From NCBI RefSeq assembly GCF_000468095.1, contig NZ_ASZC01000007.1, positions 124,001 through 188,000 of the forward strand: DNA of 64,000 bases, written 5' to 3'. The notes below the pieces were generated by a model that saw nothing but the letters and a program-made list of their open reading frames with translations, was not told the DNA's origin and did no database searches. Below, piece after piece: positions 35,919-44,676 of the stretch; positions within the stretch are counted from its first letter, which is position 1, and every line of letters starts with the position of its first letter. Made by a program: the position numbers and the translations under genes. The DNA is from Pantoea sp. AS-PWVM4 (GTDB lineage Bacteria; Pseudomonadota; Gammaproteobacteria; Enterobacterales; Enterobacteriaceae).

Positions 35919-37265
35919 TTAATGCCGAACTGAATTTGACACAACGAGTTTTCCTCCCTCAACCAAAGGCAGCGTCACCATCACCGACAATCCCCCGTCG
36001 GCCCGCTGGCTGACACTGAGGTCCCCGCCATGTTGCTGGGCGATCTGGCGTGCGATAGCCAATCCCAGGCCCGAACCGTTGTGCCGGGCAGCCGCGCCTT
36101 TACCCCGGTGGAATGGTTTAGTAATCAGCAACAATTCTTCCTCTGTAACGCCGGGACCACGATCCTGTACCGCAATCTTTGCGACATCACCTTCCCGCCA
36201 ACTGGCAACTTCGAGTCCGGTCCGACCATATTTGGCGGCGTTTTGCATCAGGTTTGTCAGCAGCCGCATCATGCTGACGGGACGAAAATAGCACACCGGG
36301 AGCGGCGTCAGGGACAGGGTAAAGTGTTGGCCCAGGCCGGTAAAATCATAATTCAGTTCGGTAATCATCTGATTAATGTCGCCAGGCTGACTCAGCTCAG
36401 TGGCGCTGCCGCGGGCATAATCAATGAATTGCTGGAGAATAGTATCCACATCCTCGAAGTACCGGCCAACATCATCCGGGTTAGCGCTTCCCTGCCCGCC
36501 GATTGCCATCGCCAGCCGCAATTTGGTCAGCGGAGTGCGCAGGTCGTGAGAAATTCCGGCCAGCATCTGCGCGCGGGCATTTTCCATCTCGGCCAGACCA
36601 TCCAGCATGCGGTTAAATGTCAGGCTGACCGTCCTGATTTCGCTCGGTCCTTCCGGCGATAACGGGCGCGGCCATCCTCCCTTCCCTACATCTGTGGCAG
36701 CCTGCGCCAGGGAGGTCAGCGGGCGGTTGATGCGCCGTTGCAGGCCATAGGCCGTCAGCAATGCCAGCAAGGCCAGCCCCACTGACAGCAGAATCGCACT
36801 GATCAGGCTGGAAAGGTGGTTCGACGGTTCAACCGCCAGCGCCACCCAATATGGCTGACCGGCGATCTGTACCTCCACCCATAATTTTTTTTCGGGGGCC
36901 TGTTCCCAGCGCAGCGGTATGCCGGGCGGAAGTTGCTGGTGCAGGCTATCAAGAAAGACTTTGAGATAATAACGGCGATAGAAACCCGCCAGCCCCAGCG
37001 TGGGGATTTCGATCAGATGTGCTGGTGGTTGAAGGACGCCCCCCACCGCCTGGGCATAACGATCGCGATCCGTGGCCGGTACCGTTGCCAGCAGCTTATC
37101 GAGCATGATGATCTGCGAGGCAATGAGCGAGGCGGCATCATTCACCCTGGGCTTCTGGATAAAAACCAGAAACACCGTGAACGTGGTGATTTGCGTCAAC
37201 GTCACCAGCAATATCAGCAGAACACTGTTGCGTGCCAGCAGTGAGCGGGGCCAGAATTTTTTCAC
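35919..37265 (-). CDS. Sensor histidine kinase, EnvZ-like
   Basis: Inner-membrane two-component kinase of 448 aa. Membrane segments at about residues 13-35 and 153-175 flank a periplasmic sensor of about 115 residues. A HAMP linker follows (RRINRPLTSLAQAATDVGKG). The H-box AGISHDLRTPLTKLRL has His240; the ATPase domain has NLMQNAAKYG (N box), VQDRGPGV (G1) and GSGLGLAIARQI (G2). GTG 37265 overlaps the response-regulator stop. It should phosphorylate that regulator. The signal is unknown; pump substrates or envelope stress are guesses. Confidence 0.92.
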   Translation of the reverse strand: MKKFWPRSLLARNSVLLILLVTLTQITTFTVFLVFIQKPRVNDAASLIASQIIMLDKLLATVPATDRDRYAQAVGGVLQPPAHLIEIPTLGLAGFYRRYYLKVFLDSLHQQLPPGIPLRWEQAPEKKLWVEVQIAGQPYWVALAVEPSNHLSSLISAILLSVGLALLALLTAYGLQRRINRPLTSLAQAATDVGKGGWPRPLSPEGPSEIRTVSLTFNRMLDGLAEMENARAQMLAGISHDLRTPLTKLRLAMAIGGQGSANPDDVGRYFEDVDTILQQFIDYARGSATELSQPGDINQMITELNYDFTGLGQHFTLSLTPLPVCYFRPVSMMRLLTNLMQNAAKYGRTGLEVASWREGDVAKIAVQDRGPGVTEEELLLITKPFHRGKGAAARHNGSGLGLAIARQIAQQHGGDLSVSQRADGGLSVMVTLPLVEGGKLVVSNSVRH

Positions 37266-37993
37266 GTTTCGCTATCTACGATCAGCATGTAACCCATCCC
37301 CCACACGGTCTTCAACCAGCGAGGTTCGGAAGGCTGCGCCTCAAGTTGCTGGCGCAGGCGTAACATCTGCACATCCACGCTTCTGTCCAGCGCTGCATAT
37401 TCGCGCCCTCTGGCGCGGCTCAGCAGGTTCTCGCGGCTGACGGGCCGGTTAGGTGTGGTGGCCAGCGCAATCAGTAAATTCATTTCGGCAGAATTCAACG
37501 CCAGCAACTGATCTTCGCGGTACAGCGTCTGCCGCGTGATATCAAGACGGTAAGGGCCAAAGCAGACCGCCCCCGAACCTGCGGGTGTTTCACCCTGCTG
37601 CAACGCCTGACGCCGGAAGATCGCTTTGATGCGTGCCACCAACTCCTGCGGCAGAAAAGGCTTGGCGAGATAGTCATCAGCACCGGTTTCCAGACCGATC
37701 ACCCGGTCTACCGGATCGCCGCGCGCCGTTAACATCAGGATGGGCAACGTGAAGTTTGCTGCCCGCAGGCGACGGCAAACGGACAGGCCATCTTCCGGTT
37801 CCATCATCAGGTCAAGCACCAGCAGATCAAAGGGTTCACGTTGCAAAAGACGGTCGAGCCGGGCGCCATTTTCTGCCGTCCTGACGTCAAATCCCTGATC
37901 GCGCAAATAGCGTTGCAGCATGCTGCGCAGTTCATTTTCATCGTCAAGGACCAGTATTTTCTTTGCCTTGTGCTCGGTTTTCGCGTCACTCAT
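37262..37993 (-). CDS. OmpR-family response regulator
   Basis: DNA-binding response regulator of 243 aa. Receiver: acidic pair in VLDDENEL, phospho-Asp61 in LLVLDLMMEPEDG, Lys in LAKPF. The C-terminal winged helix is of the OmpR type (RYDI-like FGPYRLDITRQTLYRED, then SRARGREYAALDRSVDVQMLRLRQQLE). It lies 7 bases after the RND gene stop, so pump and regulator are one operon, and the regulator probably controls the promoter in front of the EF-hand gene. GGGGTG lies eight bases before ATG 37993. Confidence 0.92.
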   Translation of the reverse strand: MSDAKTEHKAKKILVLDDENELRSMLQRYLRDQGFDVRTAENGARLDRLLQREPFDLLVLDLMMEPEDGLSVCRRLRAANFTLPILMLTARGDPVDRVIGLETGADDYLAKPFLPQELVARIKAIFRRQALQQGETPAGSGAVCFGPYRLDITRQTLYREDQLLALNSAEMNLLIALATTPNRPVSRENLLSRARGREYAALDRSVDVQMLRLRQQLEAQPSEPRWLKTVWGMGYMLIVDSET

Positions 37994-38000
37994 AGGTCAT

Positions 38001-41000
38001 TCACCCCTGATGAACAGGCTTCCGGCGCGCTTGCCAGGCCTCTTGTGCACGTTGCAAAACGACATAAAAACAAGGGACCAACAGGATGGCAAGCAATGTC
38101 GCTGACAACATCCCGGAAAAAACGGTAATCCCCAGCGATTTTCTGGCACTGGCGCTGGCGGCGCTGGAGAATATCAGCGGTATAACGCCCAGCGTAAAGG
38201 CCAGCGAAGTCATAATAATCGGGCGGAAACGCGTCCTGGCTGCCGTCAGTGCCGCATCGATGATGCTGCTACCGGCCAGACGTTGCTGGCGGGCATATTC
38301 GACAATCAGGATCGCATTTTTGGCAGCAAGCCCGGCCAGCAGCAGCACGCCAATCTGCGTATACAGATTGTTAGCGATATTCAGCGCTAACAATGTGATC
38401 GCCGTACCTGATAATGCAAGCGGGACACCGAGGATCACGCTGACGGGCAACCAGTAGCTTTCATATTGTGCAGCCAGCACCAGATAAACCAGCAGCAGTG
38501 ACATGGCGAACGCAAGATAGATACGGTTCCCGGCGACGTTTTCCTGATACGACATATCGGTCCACGACAGGCTGATATCCGGCGGCAGTGTGGCTTTTGC
38601 CAGCGCGCTCACTGCCTGCATCGCCGCACCGGTACTGTAACCCTGAGCGGGCATACCATTGAGGGTGGCCGACGGATTAAGATTATATAAAGAAGCCACC
38701 GCTGGCCCTTCTGTCGGGGTGAAACTGACCAGGGTTGCCAGCGAAACCGGCTCGCCGCTGGCATTTTTTACCGTCAGGGCGGAGATTTGTTGTTGCAGGC
38801 GGCGCTGGTCAGACTGCGCCTGAACATACACTTTCACGCTATGGTTTTCACGGGTGATTTGATTGACATAGCTGGCCCCGAGATATTGTTGCATGGCATC
38901 GAAGGCATCACCCGGTGAGACGCCCATCGCTGCTGCGCGCGCTCTGTCCAGCGTGACATTGATCTGCGGTACGTTCGCACGCAGTGTACTGAACATCCGC
39001 GACACTTGAGGCAGTGCCATCGCCTGCCGGACAAAATTGTCACTTACCTGCTGCAAATGCTGATAGTCACGTTGTCCGTTAGTTTCGCTCAGCACCATCT
39101 GCATACCGCCCCCGTTACCTACGCCCTGGATCGGCGGCGGCACAATCACCAGCGCATTGGTATCGGGAATTTTCGCCAGTTGTTTATTCAGGTTGCTGTA
39201 AATAGAACGCAGATCCTGGTGTCTGCCACGCTGATTCCACGGTTTCAGGGTGACGTAAATCAATGCCGCGTTGGACAAGGACGCATTGTTGTCGAGCGGT
39301 GAAAGTCCGCCAATCACGACGGCATGATCCACCCCCGGTTGCTGCCCCAGCACCTGCTCTACCCGCTGGGTCACGCTGGCGGTTTGTTCCAGCGAGGCGG
39401 CGTCCGGTAGTTGCAGCGACACCAGCAGATAGCCCTGGTCTTCCAGCGGAATAAATCCGGTCGGGATGCTGAAAAAAGCCGCCAGTGTCAGCGCGATGAC
39501 CAGCAGACCGCCGATAAACGCCGCTTTGCTGTGGCGGATCAAGCGGCGAATGCCGTTGAGATAGGCGTTTTCCAGCCACGCGAACACCTGATTGAACTTG
39601 CGGTAAATCCAGGGTTTGCTGCCACTGTTAGCGGGTCGCAGCCACTGCGCGCTTTGTACCGGTTTTAACGTCAGGGCATTGAGGGCGCTGAGTAAGGTGG
39701 TCACGGCGATCACCAGCGCAAACTGACGATACATCTGGCCGCTGAGGCCGGGTAAGAAGCTGGCCGGAAGATACACGGCGACCAGCACCAGCGTGATGGA
39801 GATGATCGGCGGCAGCAGTTGACGCATGGCACGTAGCGTCGCCTCGCGAGGGGCATATCCCTGTTCGATATGATGACTCACCCCTTCGACCACCACGATT
39901 GCATCATCAATAACGATACCAATCGCCAGCACGATGGCAAAAAGCGTCAGCAGATTGATGGAAAACCTCATCAGATAGATGGCACCGAATGTTCCGATAA
40001 GGGTGACCGGCACGGTGGTGGCAGGCACCAGCACGGCACGCCAGTTTTGTAAGAAAACCACGATCACCAGTAACACCAACAGCCCGGCAATCAGCAGCGT
40101 GCTGTAGACATCATTGACCGAACTCTTGATAAAGGTGGTGGTGTCAAAAGGCAGCGCATAATGCATGCCTGCTGGCATCCGGGCAGACAATTTCTGCATC
40201 TCCGCCGCAACTGCGTTGCCGACCTCCAGCGCGTTAGCATCCGGGAGTTGCGAAATGGCAATCCCTGCCGCAGGTTTACCGTCCATCGTGAAAAACTGCG
40301 CATAGCTGGATGAACCCAGCTCGGCATGGCCCACATCCTGTAAACGCACCAGTCTGCCGCCGTCCTCGGTGCTGCTTTTGATAACGATCTGATTGAACTG
40401 GCTGGCATCGCTCAGCAGGCCATTGACGTTAAGCGTCAGCTGCATCTGTTGACCATTGTTGGCGGGTGGCGCGCCCAGTTGCCCGGCGCTGACGCTGCGG
40501 TTTTGCGCTTTGATGGCGTTAATCACGTCATCCGGCACCAGGCCGTATTGCTGCATACGCGCGGCATCCAACCAGATGCGAATGCTGTAATCTCCGGTGC
40601 CGAAGACCGTGACATCCCCTACGCCGGGGATACGCGCGAGTGAGTCGCGCAAATGGTTAGTGGCATAGTTGCTTAAAAACAACGTGCCCTGGTTTGGGTC
40701 AGAAGATTGCAGGCTGTACAACTGCAAAATTGCCGTCGATCTTTTACGTACCGTCACCCCCTGCTGCTGCACCGCATCCGGTAACTGGGAAAGCGCCGCC
40801 TGAACACGGTTCTGCACCAGGATCTGTGCCTGATTGCTGTCGGTGCCGATGGCAAAGGTGATATTCAGGGTGTAGGTGCCATCATTGCCGGTGGTCGATT
40901 TCATATACAGCATGTTCTCGACCCCATTTACCTGCTGCTCGATAGGAAACGCCACCTGATCCTGCAAGGTTTGCGCGTTCGCACCGGGATAGTGGGTCAC

Positions 41001-41135
41001 CACCTGAACAACTGGCGGCGTAATGGCGGGATATTGCGCTACCGGCAACGCCCACAAAGCCACAGCGCCGAGGATCAGGATGATCAATGACAGCACGTTG
41101 GCAAAAACCGGCCGGTCGAGAAAGAACTTAATCAT
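38001..41135 (-). CDS. RND multidrug efflux pump subunit (HAE-1, AcrB/MexB type)
   Basis: Inner-membrane proton antiporter of 1044 aa with 12 expected membrane helices and two large periplasmic loops. It opens with MIKFFLDRPVFANVLSLIIL, typical of the family. The proton-relay aspartates are Asp410 and Asp411 in GIVIDDAIVVVEGV. GFIPLEDQGYLLV and GLAAKNAILIVEYAR mark the second half. I take ATG 41135, because the 20 codons before it in frame belong to the adaptor gene region. The gene overlaps the adaptor by eight bases. No outer-membrane channel gene is present, so a TolC-like protein from elsewhere is needed. Confidence 0.93.
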   Translation of the reverse strand: MIKFFLDRPVFANVLSLIILILGAVALWALPVAQYPAITPPVVQVVTHYPGANAQTLQDQVAFPIEQQVNGVENMLYMKSTTGNDGTYTLNITFAIGTDSNQAQILVQNRVQAALSQLPDAVQQQGVTVRKRSTAILQLYSLQSSDPNQGTLFLSNYATNHLRDSLARIPGVGDVTVFGTGDYSIRIWLDAARMQQYGLVPDDVINAIKAQNRSVSAGQLGAPPANNGQQMQLTLNVNGLLSDASQFNQIVIKSSTEDGGRLVRLQDVGHAELGSSSYAQFFTMDGKPAAGIAISQLPDANALEVGNAVAAEMQKLSARMPAGMHYALPFDTTTFIKSSVNDVYSTLLIAGLLVLLVIVVFLQNWRAVLVPATTVPVTLIGTFGAIYLMRFSINLLTLFAIVLAIGIVIDDAIVVVEGVSHHIEQGYAPREATLRAMRQLLPPIISITLVLVAVYLPASFLPGLSGQMYRQFALVIAVTTLLSALNALTLKPVQSAQWLRPANSGSKPWIYRKFNQVFAWLENAYLNGIRRLIRHSKAAFIGGLLVIALTLAAFFSIPTGFIPLEDQGYLLVSLQLPDAASLEQTASVTQRVEQVLGQQPGVDHAVVIGGLSPLDNNASLSNAALIYVTLKPWNQRGRHQDLRSIYSNLNKQLAKIPDTNALVIVPPPIQGVGNGGGMQMVLSETNGQRDYQHLQQVSDNFVRQAMALPQVSRMFSTLRANVPQINVTLDRARAAAMGVSPGDAFDAMQQYLGASYVNQITRENHSVKVYVQAQSDQRRLQQQISALTVKNASGEPVSLATLVSFTPTEGPAVASLYNLNPSATLNGMPAQGYSTGAAMQAVSALAKATLPPDISLSWTDMSYQENVAGNRIYLAFAMSLLLVYLVLAAQYESYWLPVSVILGVPLALSGTAITLLALNIANNLYTQIGVLLLAGLAAKNAILIVEYARQQRLAGSSIIDAALTAARTRFRPIIMTSLAFTLGVIPLIFSSAASASARKSLGITVFSGMLSATLLAILLVPCFYVVLQRAQEAWQARRKPVHQG

Positions 41136-42216
41136 GCTGGCTTTGCGCCTCGTTGCTGACGTTGACTTTTTTGCCGACCAGATCCGGGCGAGCATAGGTC
41201 AGGACGCGTTGTGTGGCGTTATTTGCACTGAGCAAAATGACATGTTCATCACTGCCGGGAGCGGTGTTAATCCTGAGCTGGCTGACCGTGCCATCCGGGG
41301 ACACCGGGAAAATGCTGCCGTCCTTCACGGCCGTCACCGGGAGCTGCCACGGGCTGTCCGGCGTTGCCGCATGCAGAGTGACCTGGACAAACATGCCCGG
41401 CAGCAGGTTAACCGGCGGCTGGTGCAGGGTCGCCCGCAGGGTGATATTGCCGCTGGCGCTGTCGAGCTGGTTATCGACAAAATCGATGGTGGTATGCAGC
41501 GGCTCATTCAGACCGGGAACCTGGATATCCACCGGCTGATGTTCCACCGCATCGCTGCGTGCCGCGATAATGCCGAAACGCGTTGCGTCTGACTGGTTCA
41601 GGCTGAAAGTGACATACAGCGGGTCGATTTTATTCAGTGTGGCTAACACGGTGTTACCGCTGCTGCCGACCAGATTACCCACATCGACAGTGCGTCGCCC
41701 GATGCGCCCGGTAAACGGGGCGGTAATCCGCGTATAGCCGAGGTTAATTTGCGCAATGTCCCGTTGCGCCTGTGCCTGATCGCGGGCCGTCTGTGCGTTT
41801 TGCAAGTCTGACAGAGAAATAACATGTGACGGATAGAGCGCCTGGTCCCGGTCCGTTTCACGCTGATTATTCACCAGCGTGGCCTGGTCCGAATTAAGCT
41901 GCGCCTGCAAGGTGGAAGAGTCCAGGGTGAACAACACCTGACCAGCATGAACGATATCGCCGTCCCTGAAGTTAACAGATTGCAGTGTCGCGGCGACACG
42001 CGCCACAATCTGCACCTGCTCAGAAGCACTCAGCGTGCCCGTGACGGTGGTTGACGGATCAAACGTGAGTTTTTGCGGCACACTCACCGACACGGCGGGA
42101 ACGGGTTGCGGGTGAGCGTTTTGCTGTGGCTTGCACCCCGCCAGTGCACAGCCCGCCATCACCAGCAGCCCGAATTGGCATGCCACACTAAGTATCTTCA
42201 TGGATAGCACGTTCAT
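41128..42216 (-). CDS. RND efflux periplasmic adaptor (membrane fusion lipoprotein)
   Basis: Periplasmic adaptor of 362 aa linking the RND pump to an outer-membrane channel. The signal peptide ends in a lipobox (MAGCALAGC), so it should be lipid-anchored. The lipoyl halves (VQIVARVAATLQSVNFRDGD and RITAPFTGRIGRRTVDVGN) flank an alpha-hairpin (about residues 105-160). Beta-barrel and membrane-proximal domains follow. Neither ATG 42216 nor the in-frame ATG 42201 has a good ribosome site; 42216 is chosen because it keeps a normal signal peptide. Eight bases separate it from the EF-hand gene. Confidence 0.9.
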   Translation of the reverse strand: MNVLSMKILSVACQFGLLVMAGCALAGCKPQQNAHPQPVPAVSVSVPQKLTFDPSTTVTGTLSASEQVQIVARVAATLQSVNFRDGDIVHAGQVLFTLDSSTLQAQLNSDQATLVNNQRETDRDQALYPSHVISLSDLQNAQTARDQAQAQRDIAQINLGYTRITAPFTGRIGRRTVDVGNLVGSSGNTVLATLNKIDPLYVTFSLNQSDATRFGIIAARSDAVEHQPVDIQVPGLNEPLHTTIDFVDNQLDSASGNITLRATLHQPPVNLLPGMFVQVTLHAATPDSPWQLPVTAVKDGSIFPVSPDGTVSQLRINTAPGSDEHVILLSANNATQRVLTYARPDLVGKKVNVSNEAQSQHD

Positions 42217-42224
42217 CAGCCAGG

Positions 42225-42479
42225 TTATTTTTTCGCAGCCATAAATGCGCTGAGTTGTGCGAAGGTGATATAGCCTTTTTTCGCCGTATCTATTTCAGAA
42301 AAATGCTGCGCAACGCGGGGCATGCCGGCCTGCGCTTCAGCCAGGGTTAACTTGTCATCATGATTGGTGTTCGCTGCATTGAAGCGATTTTGCATCAGTT
42401 GTGCGAATGCGGCGGTCGGTGCGGCGTTGGCCGCGCTCATAAAGACCAAACCTGCCACCAGAATCAGAAACTTTTTCAT
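42225..42479 (-). CDS. Small secreted EF-hand-like protein
   Basis: An 84-aa exported protein: signal peptide MKKFLILVAGLVFMSAANA, mature part of about 65 residues. One EF-hand-like loop is visible (NTNHDDKLTLAEAQ) and a second, degenerate one near the C-terminus (DTAKKGYITFAQL) that lacks several oxygen ligands. It may bind Ca2+ or another divalent ion in the periplasm. It is the first gene of the adaptor/RND/two-component operon, with GAGG six bases before ATG. A role as periplasmic sensor or chaperone for the system is a guess from position. Confidence 0.8.
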   Translation of the reverse strand: MKKFLILVAGLVFMSAANAAPTAAFAQLMQNRFNAANTNHDDKLTLAEAQAGMPRVAQHFSEIDTAKKGYITFAQLSAFMAAKK

Positions 42480-42496
42480 TTGTTACCTCGATTAAC

Positions 42497-42515
42497 CGTT
42501 AAAGAAAGCGTAAAG
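42497..42515. promoter_or_regulatory. Possible OmpR-type direct repeat upstream of the RND operon
   Basis: CGTTAAAG and GCGTAAAG repeat with an 11-base offset, the helical-turn spacing used by OmpR-family dimers. They lie 18-36 bases upstream of the EF-hand gene start. The match is short and may be chance. Confidence 0.25.
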
Positions 42516-42711
42516 GGATGTGAGGAAATTCACGGGGAGGAGAATATAAAAAAGCCGCGTCGGCAGGGGTTATCAATTGTTCCAGACTTATGTCATCGCA
42601 TGTCATGGAGAGGCAAGCTAACGCTTTTGATCTGCTGTTTTACGAGGGGAAAAGGTAAAATGACGCAGGTCGTGACCTTATTTTTTCCGCCAACAGTGAC
42701 AGGAAGATGCA

Positions 42712-43284
42712 ATGAACCCCTATTTCACCTCAGTCGAGCTAGAAAAGGCTTACCGCCTGATAAATCATGGGCCTGCAACACTGGTATCCGCCAGCCATGA
42801 TGGCATTGAAAACGTTATGGCGGCGTCCTGGGTTTGTGGTCTGGATTTCACCCCAGCCAAACTGACGGTGGTGCTGGATAAATCCGCCTATACCCGCCAG
42901 TTAATTGAGAAGAGCAACAAGTTTGTTATTCAGGTTCCGAATGCCAAACAGGCGGAAATGGTGCACTACCTCGGGACCCATTCAAAAGCCAGCGAGCAGG
43001 ACAAGCTTTCTCACAGCGATGTCGAGTGTTTTTATGTTAAGGGGATTGATCAACCTTTTGTCAGCGGCTGCTCCGCCTGGTTGTATTGCGAACTGATTCC
43101 GCTGGAAGCGAATCAACGCGATCACGATCTGTTTATCGGCGAAGTCAAAGCGGCATGGGCCGATAGCCGTATTTTCCAGGATGGGCACTGGTTGTTTGAA
43201 TCGGCTGGGGATGAGTGGCGAAGTTTGCATTACATCGCGGGAAAACACTTTTATAAAATTGGTGAAGTGCTGGACGTCGAGTAG
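42712..43284 (+). CDS. Flavin reductase-like / FMN-binding split-barrel protein
   Basis: Cytoplasmic flavin-binding protein of 190 aa. The flavin reductase fold is recognisable: ENVMAASWVCGLDFTPAKLTVVLD (FMN phosphate region), RQLIEKSNKFVIQVPN and HYLGTHSKASEQDK. Such proteins reduce FMN with NAD(P)H or act as oxidoreductases of unknown substrate. GGAAG lies before ATG 42712. It is a single gene, divergent from the RND operon and convergent with the aminotransferase; a strong hairpin ends it. Confidence 0.85.
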   Translation: MNPYFTSVELEKAYRLINHGPATLVSASHDGIENVMAASWVCGLDFTPAKLTVVLDKSAYTRQLIEKSNKFVIQVPNAKQAEMVHYLGTHSKASEQDKLSHSDVECFYVKGIDQPFVSGCSAWLYCELIPLEANQRDHDLFIGEVKAAWADSRIFQDGHWLFESAGDEWRSLHYIAGKHFYKIGEVLDVE

Positions 43285-43308
43285 CCAGACATCTTTTTTC
43301 CTGAAGAC

Positions 43309-43335
43309 GATCTCGCCAGACCGGCTGGCGAGATC
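43309..43335. terminator. Bidirectional hairpin between convergent genes
   Basis: GATCTCGCCAG and CTGGCGAGATC form a perfect 11-bp stem with a 5-base loop, between the flavin reductase-like gene (stop 43284) and the leftward aminotransferase (stop 43354). There is no long T-run on either side, but the position and stem strength fit a shared terminator. Confidence 0.7.
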
Positions 43336-43353
43336 ATCTCAATGCGAGATTCG

Positions 43354-44676
43354 TTACCAACCCGCATACGCCTGGATTTCTTCACGCGTAACCTGCGGGG
43401 CATGGCGTATGGCGAGCGAGAGTTTTTCGACCGCATAGGCCATCTCATCCTGATTGATGATTAACGGCGGCGTAATTTCCAACACATTCCCCCCGACGTA
43501 GTACACCACCAGTCCCTCTTTCCATGCCTGGTACACGACTTTTTGCGCCAGCGCACGGTCCGGTTTTTTGCTGCCGTCCGGAACGACTAACTCGACTCCG
43601 ATTGCCAGGCCATGTCCACGGACATCACCGATCTCCGGGATATCCTGCGCCAGCTCGCGCAGCAGTTGCATAAAATAGCGTCCGGCCTGCGCCGCCCGCT
43701 GTGGCAGTTCTTCGCTTTGCAGCACACGCAACACGGAGCGGCCCACCGCAGTACAAATCGGATTGCCCGCCGTGGTCAGCAATGCATGCGCAGCGGGACC
43801 GCCGAGGATCTCTTTTGGCCCCACGGTAGCAGAGAGCGGTAAACCGCCACCGATCACTTTGCCAAAGGTGACGATTTCCGGGGTGATGTTCTCATGCTGG
43901 AAGGCATGCATCAGTCCTGGTCGTCCCAGTCCCATTTTTACTTCATCGCAAATCAGCGGCACACCCGCGTTAATGCACAACCGATGTAACCCCGATAAAA
44001 AGCCTTTTGGTGGCACCACCATGCCGCCATCCGACAGAATCGGTTCGACGATGACACAGGCGACATCGCCTTTATCGAGTTGTTCTTTAACTTCCAGCAG
44101 GCTGGCACTGACTGCCGCTGCGCCTGCACCATCGCTGCGGAAAGGATTGGGATAGGTGGCGAGATAGAGGTCAGGATCGGCAGCGTTGCCTGCCGAGATA
44201 TGTACGCCGGACACCTTCATTGCCAGCCCGATGCCGCCGTGATAGCCATGCGCAAACGCCACCACTTTACGTTTGCCGCTGGCGAGTCGGCAGGCGCGCA
44301 GCGCCACATCATTGGCATCGCTACCGGCATGGCCGAGATAGACACAGCGATCGCCACTGCCGGGGGTGATCGCCAGCAACTCCTCCGCCAGCCCAACCGA
44401 ATCCGGATGAACGGCAGACAATCCCCCCGCTCCGGCTGGATTCTGTGCTGCCTGGGTGATGGCAGCCGTAATCGCCGGGTGTCCATGCCCCAAACCGGAT
44501 GCGGTCCAGGTGGCTGACAGGTCGAGTAACTTTCGGCCACCGGCTTCAGTCAGCCAACATCCCTGCCCGGAGGTAATCGCTAACGGAAAAAAGCGTAACT
44601 TCTCGATACCGGCGACTGACTGGGCGTCGCGTTGATACAGCGCGGCGGCTTCGGGTGGAAAAATGTCCTGACTCAT
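43354..44676 (-). CDS. Class III (omega) aminotransferase
   Basis: PLP enzyme of 440 aa, related to 4-aminobutyrate, diaminobutyrate and glutamate-semialdehyde enzymes. Motifs: TWTASGLGHGHPAI, GHAGSDANDVALR (cofactor phosphate), FAHGYHGG, ICDEVKMGLGRPG (PLP-ring Asp) and the Schiff-base lysine in TFGKVIGGGLP. The start is ATG 44676 with AAGGAG six bases upstream; it overlaps the permease by four bases. Last gene of a leftward operon with a permease and a glutamine synthetase-like enzyme, so it probably transaminates an amine or amino acid brought in by the permease. Confidence 0.88.
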   Translation of the reverse strand: MSQDIFPPEAAALYQRDAQSVAGIEKLRFFPLAITSGQGCWLTEAGGRKLLDLSATWTASGLGHGHPAITAAITQAAQNPAGAGGLSAVHPDSVGLAEELLAITPGSGDRCVYLGHAGSDANDVALRACRLASGKRKVVAFAHGYHGGIGLAMKVSGVHISAGNAADPDLYLATYPNPFRSDGAGAAAVSASLLEVKEQLDKGDVACVIVEPILSDGGMVVPPKGFLSGLHRLCINAGVPLICDEVKMGLGRPGLMHAFQHENITPEIVTFGKVIGGGLPLSATVGPKEILGGPAAHALLTTAGNPICTAVGRSVLRVLQSEELPQRAAQAGRYFMQLLRELAQDIPEIGDVRGHGLAIGVELVVPDGSKKPDRALAQKVVYQAWKEGLVVYYVGGNVLEITPPLIINQDEMAYAVEKLSLAIRHAPQVTREEIQAYAGW

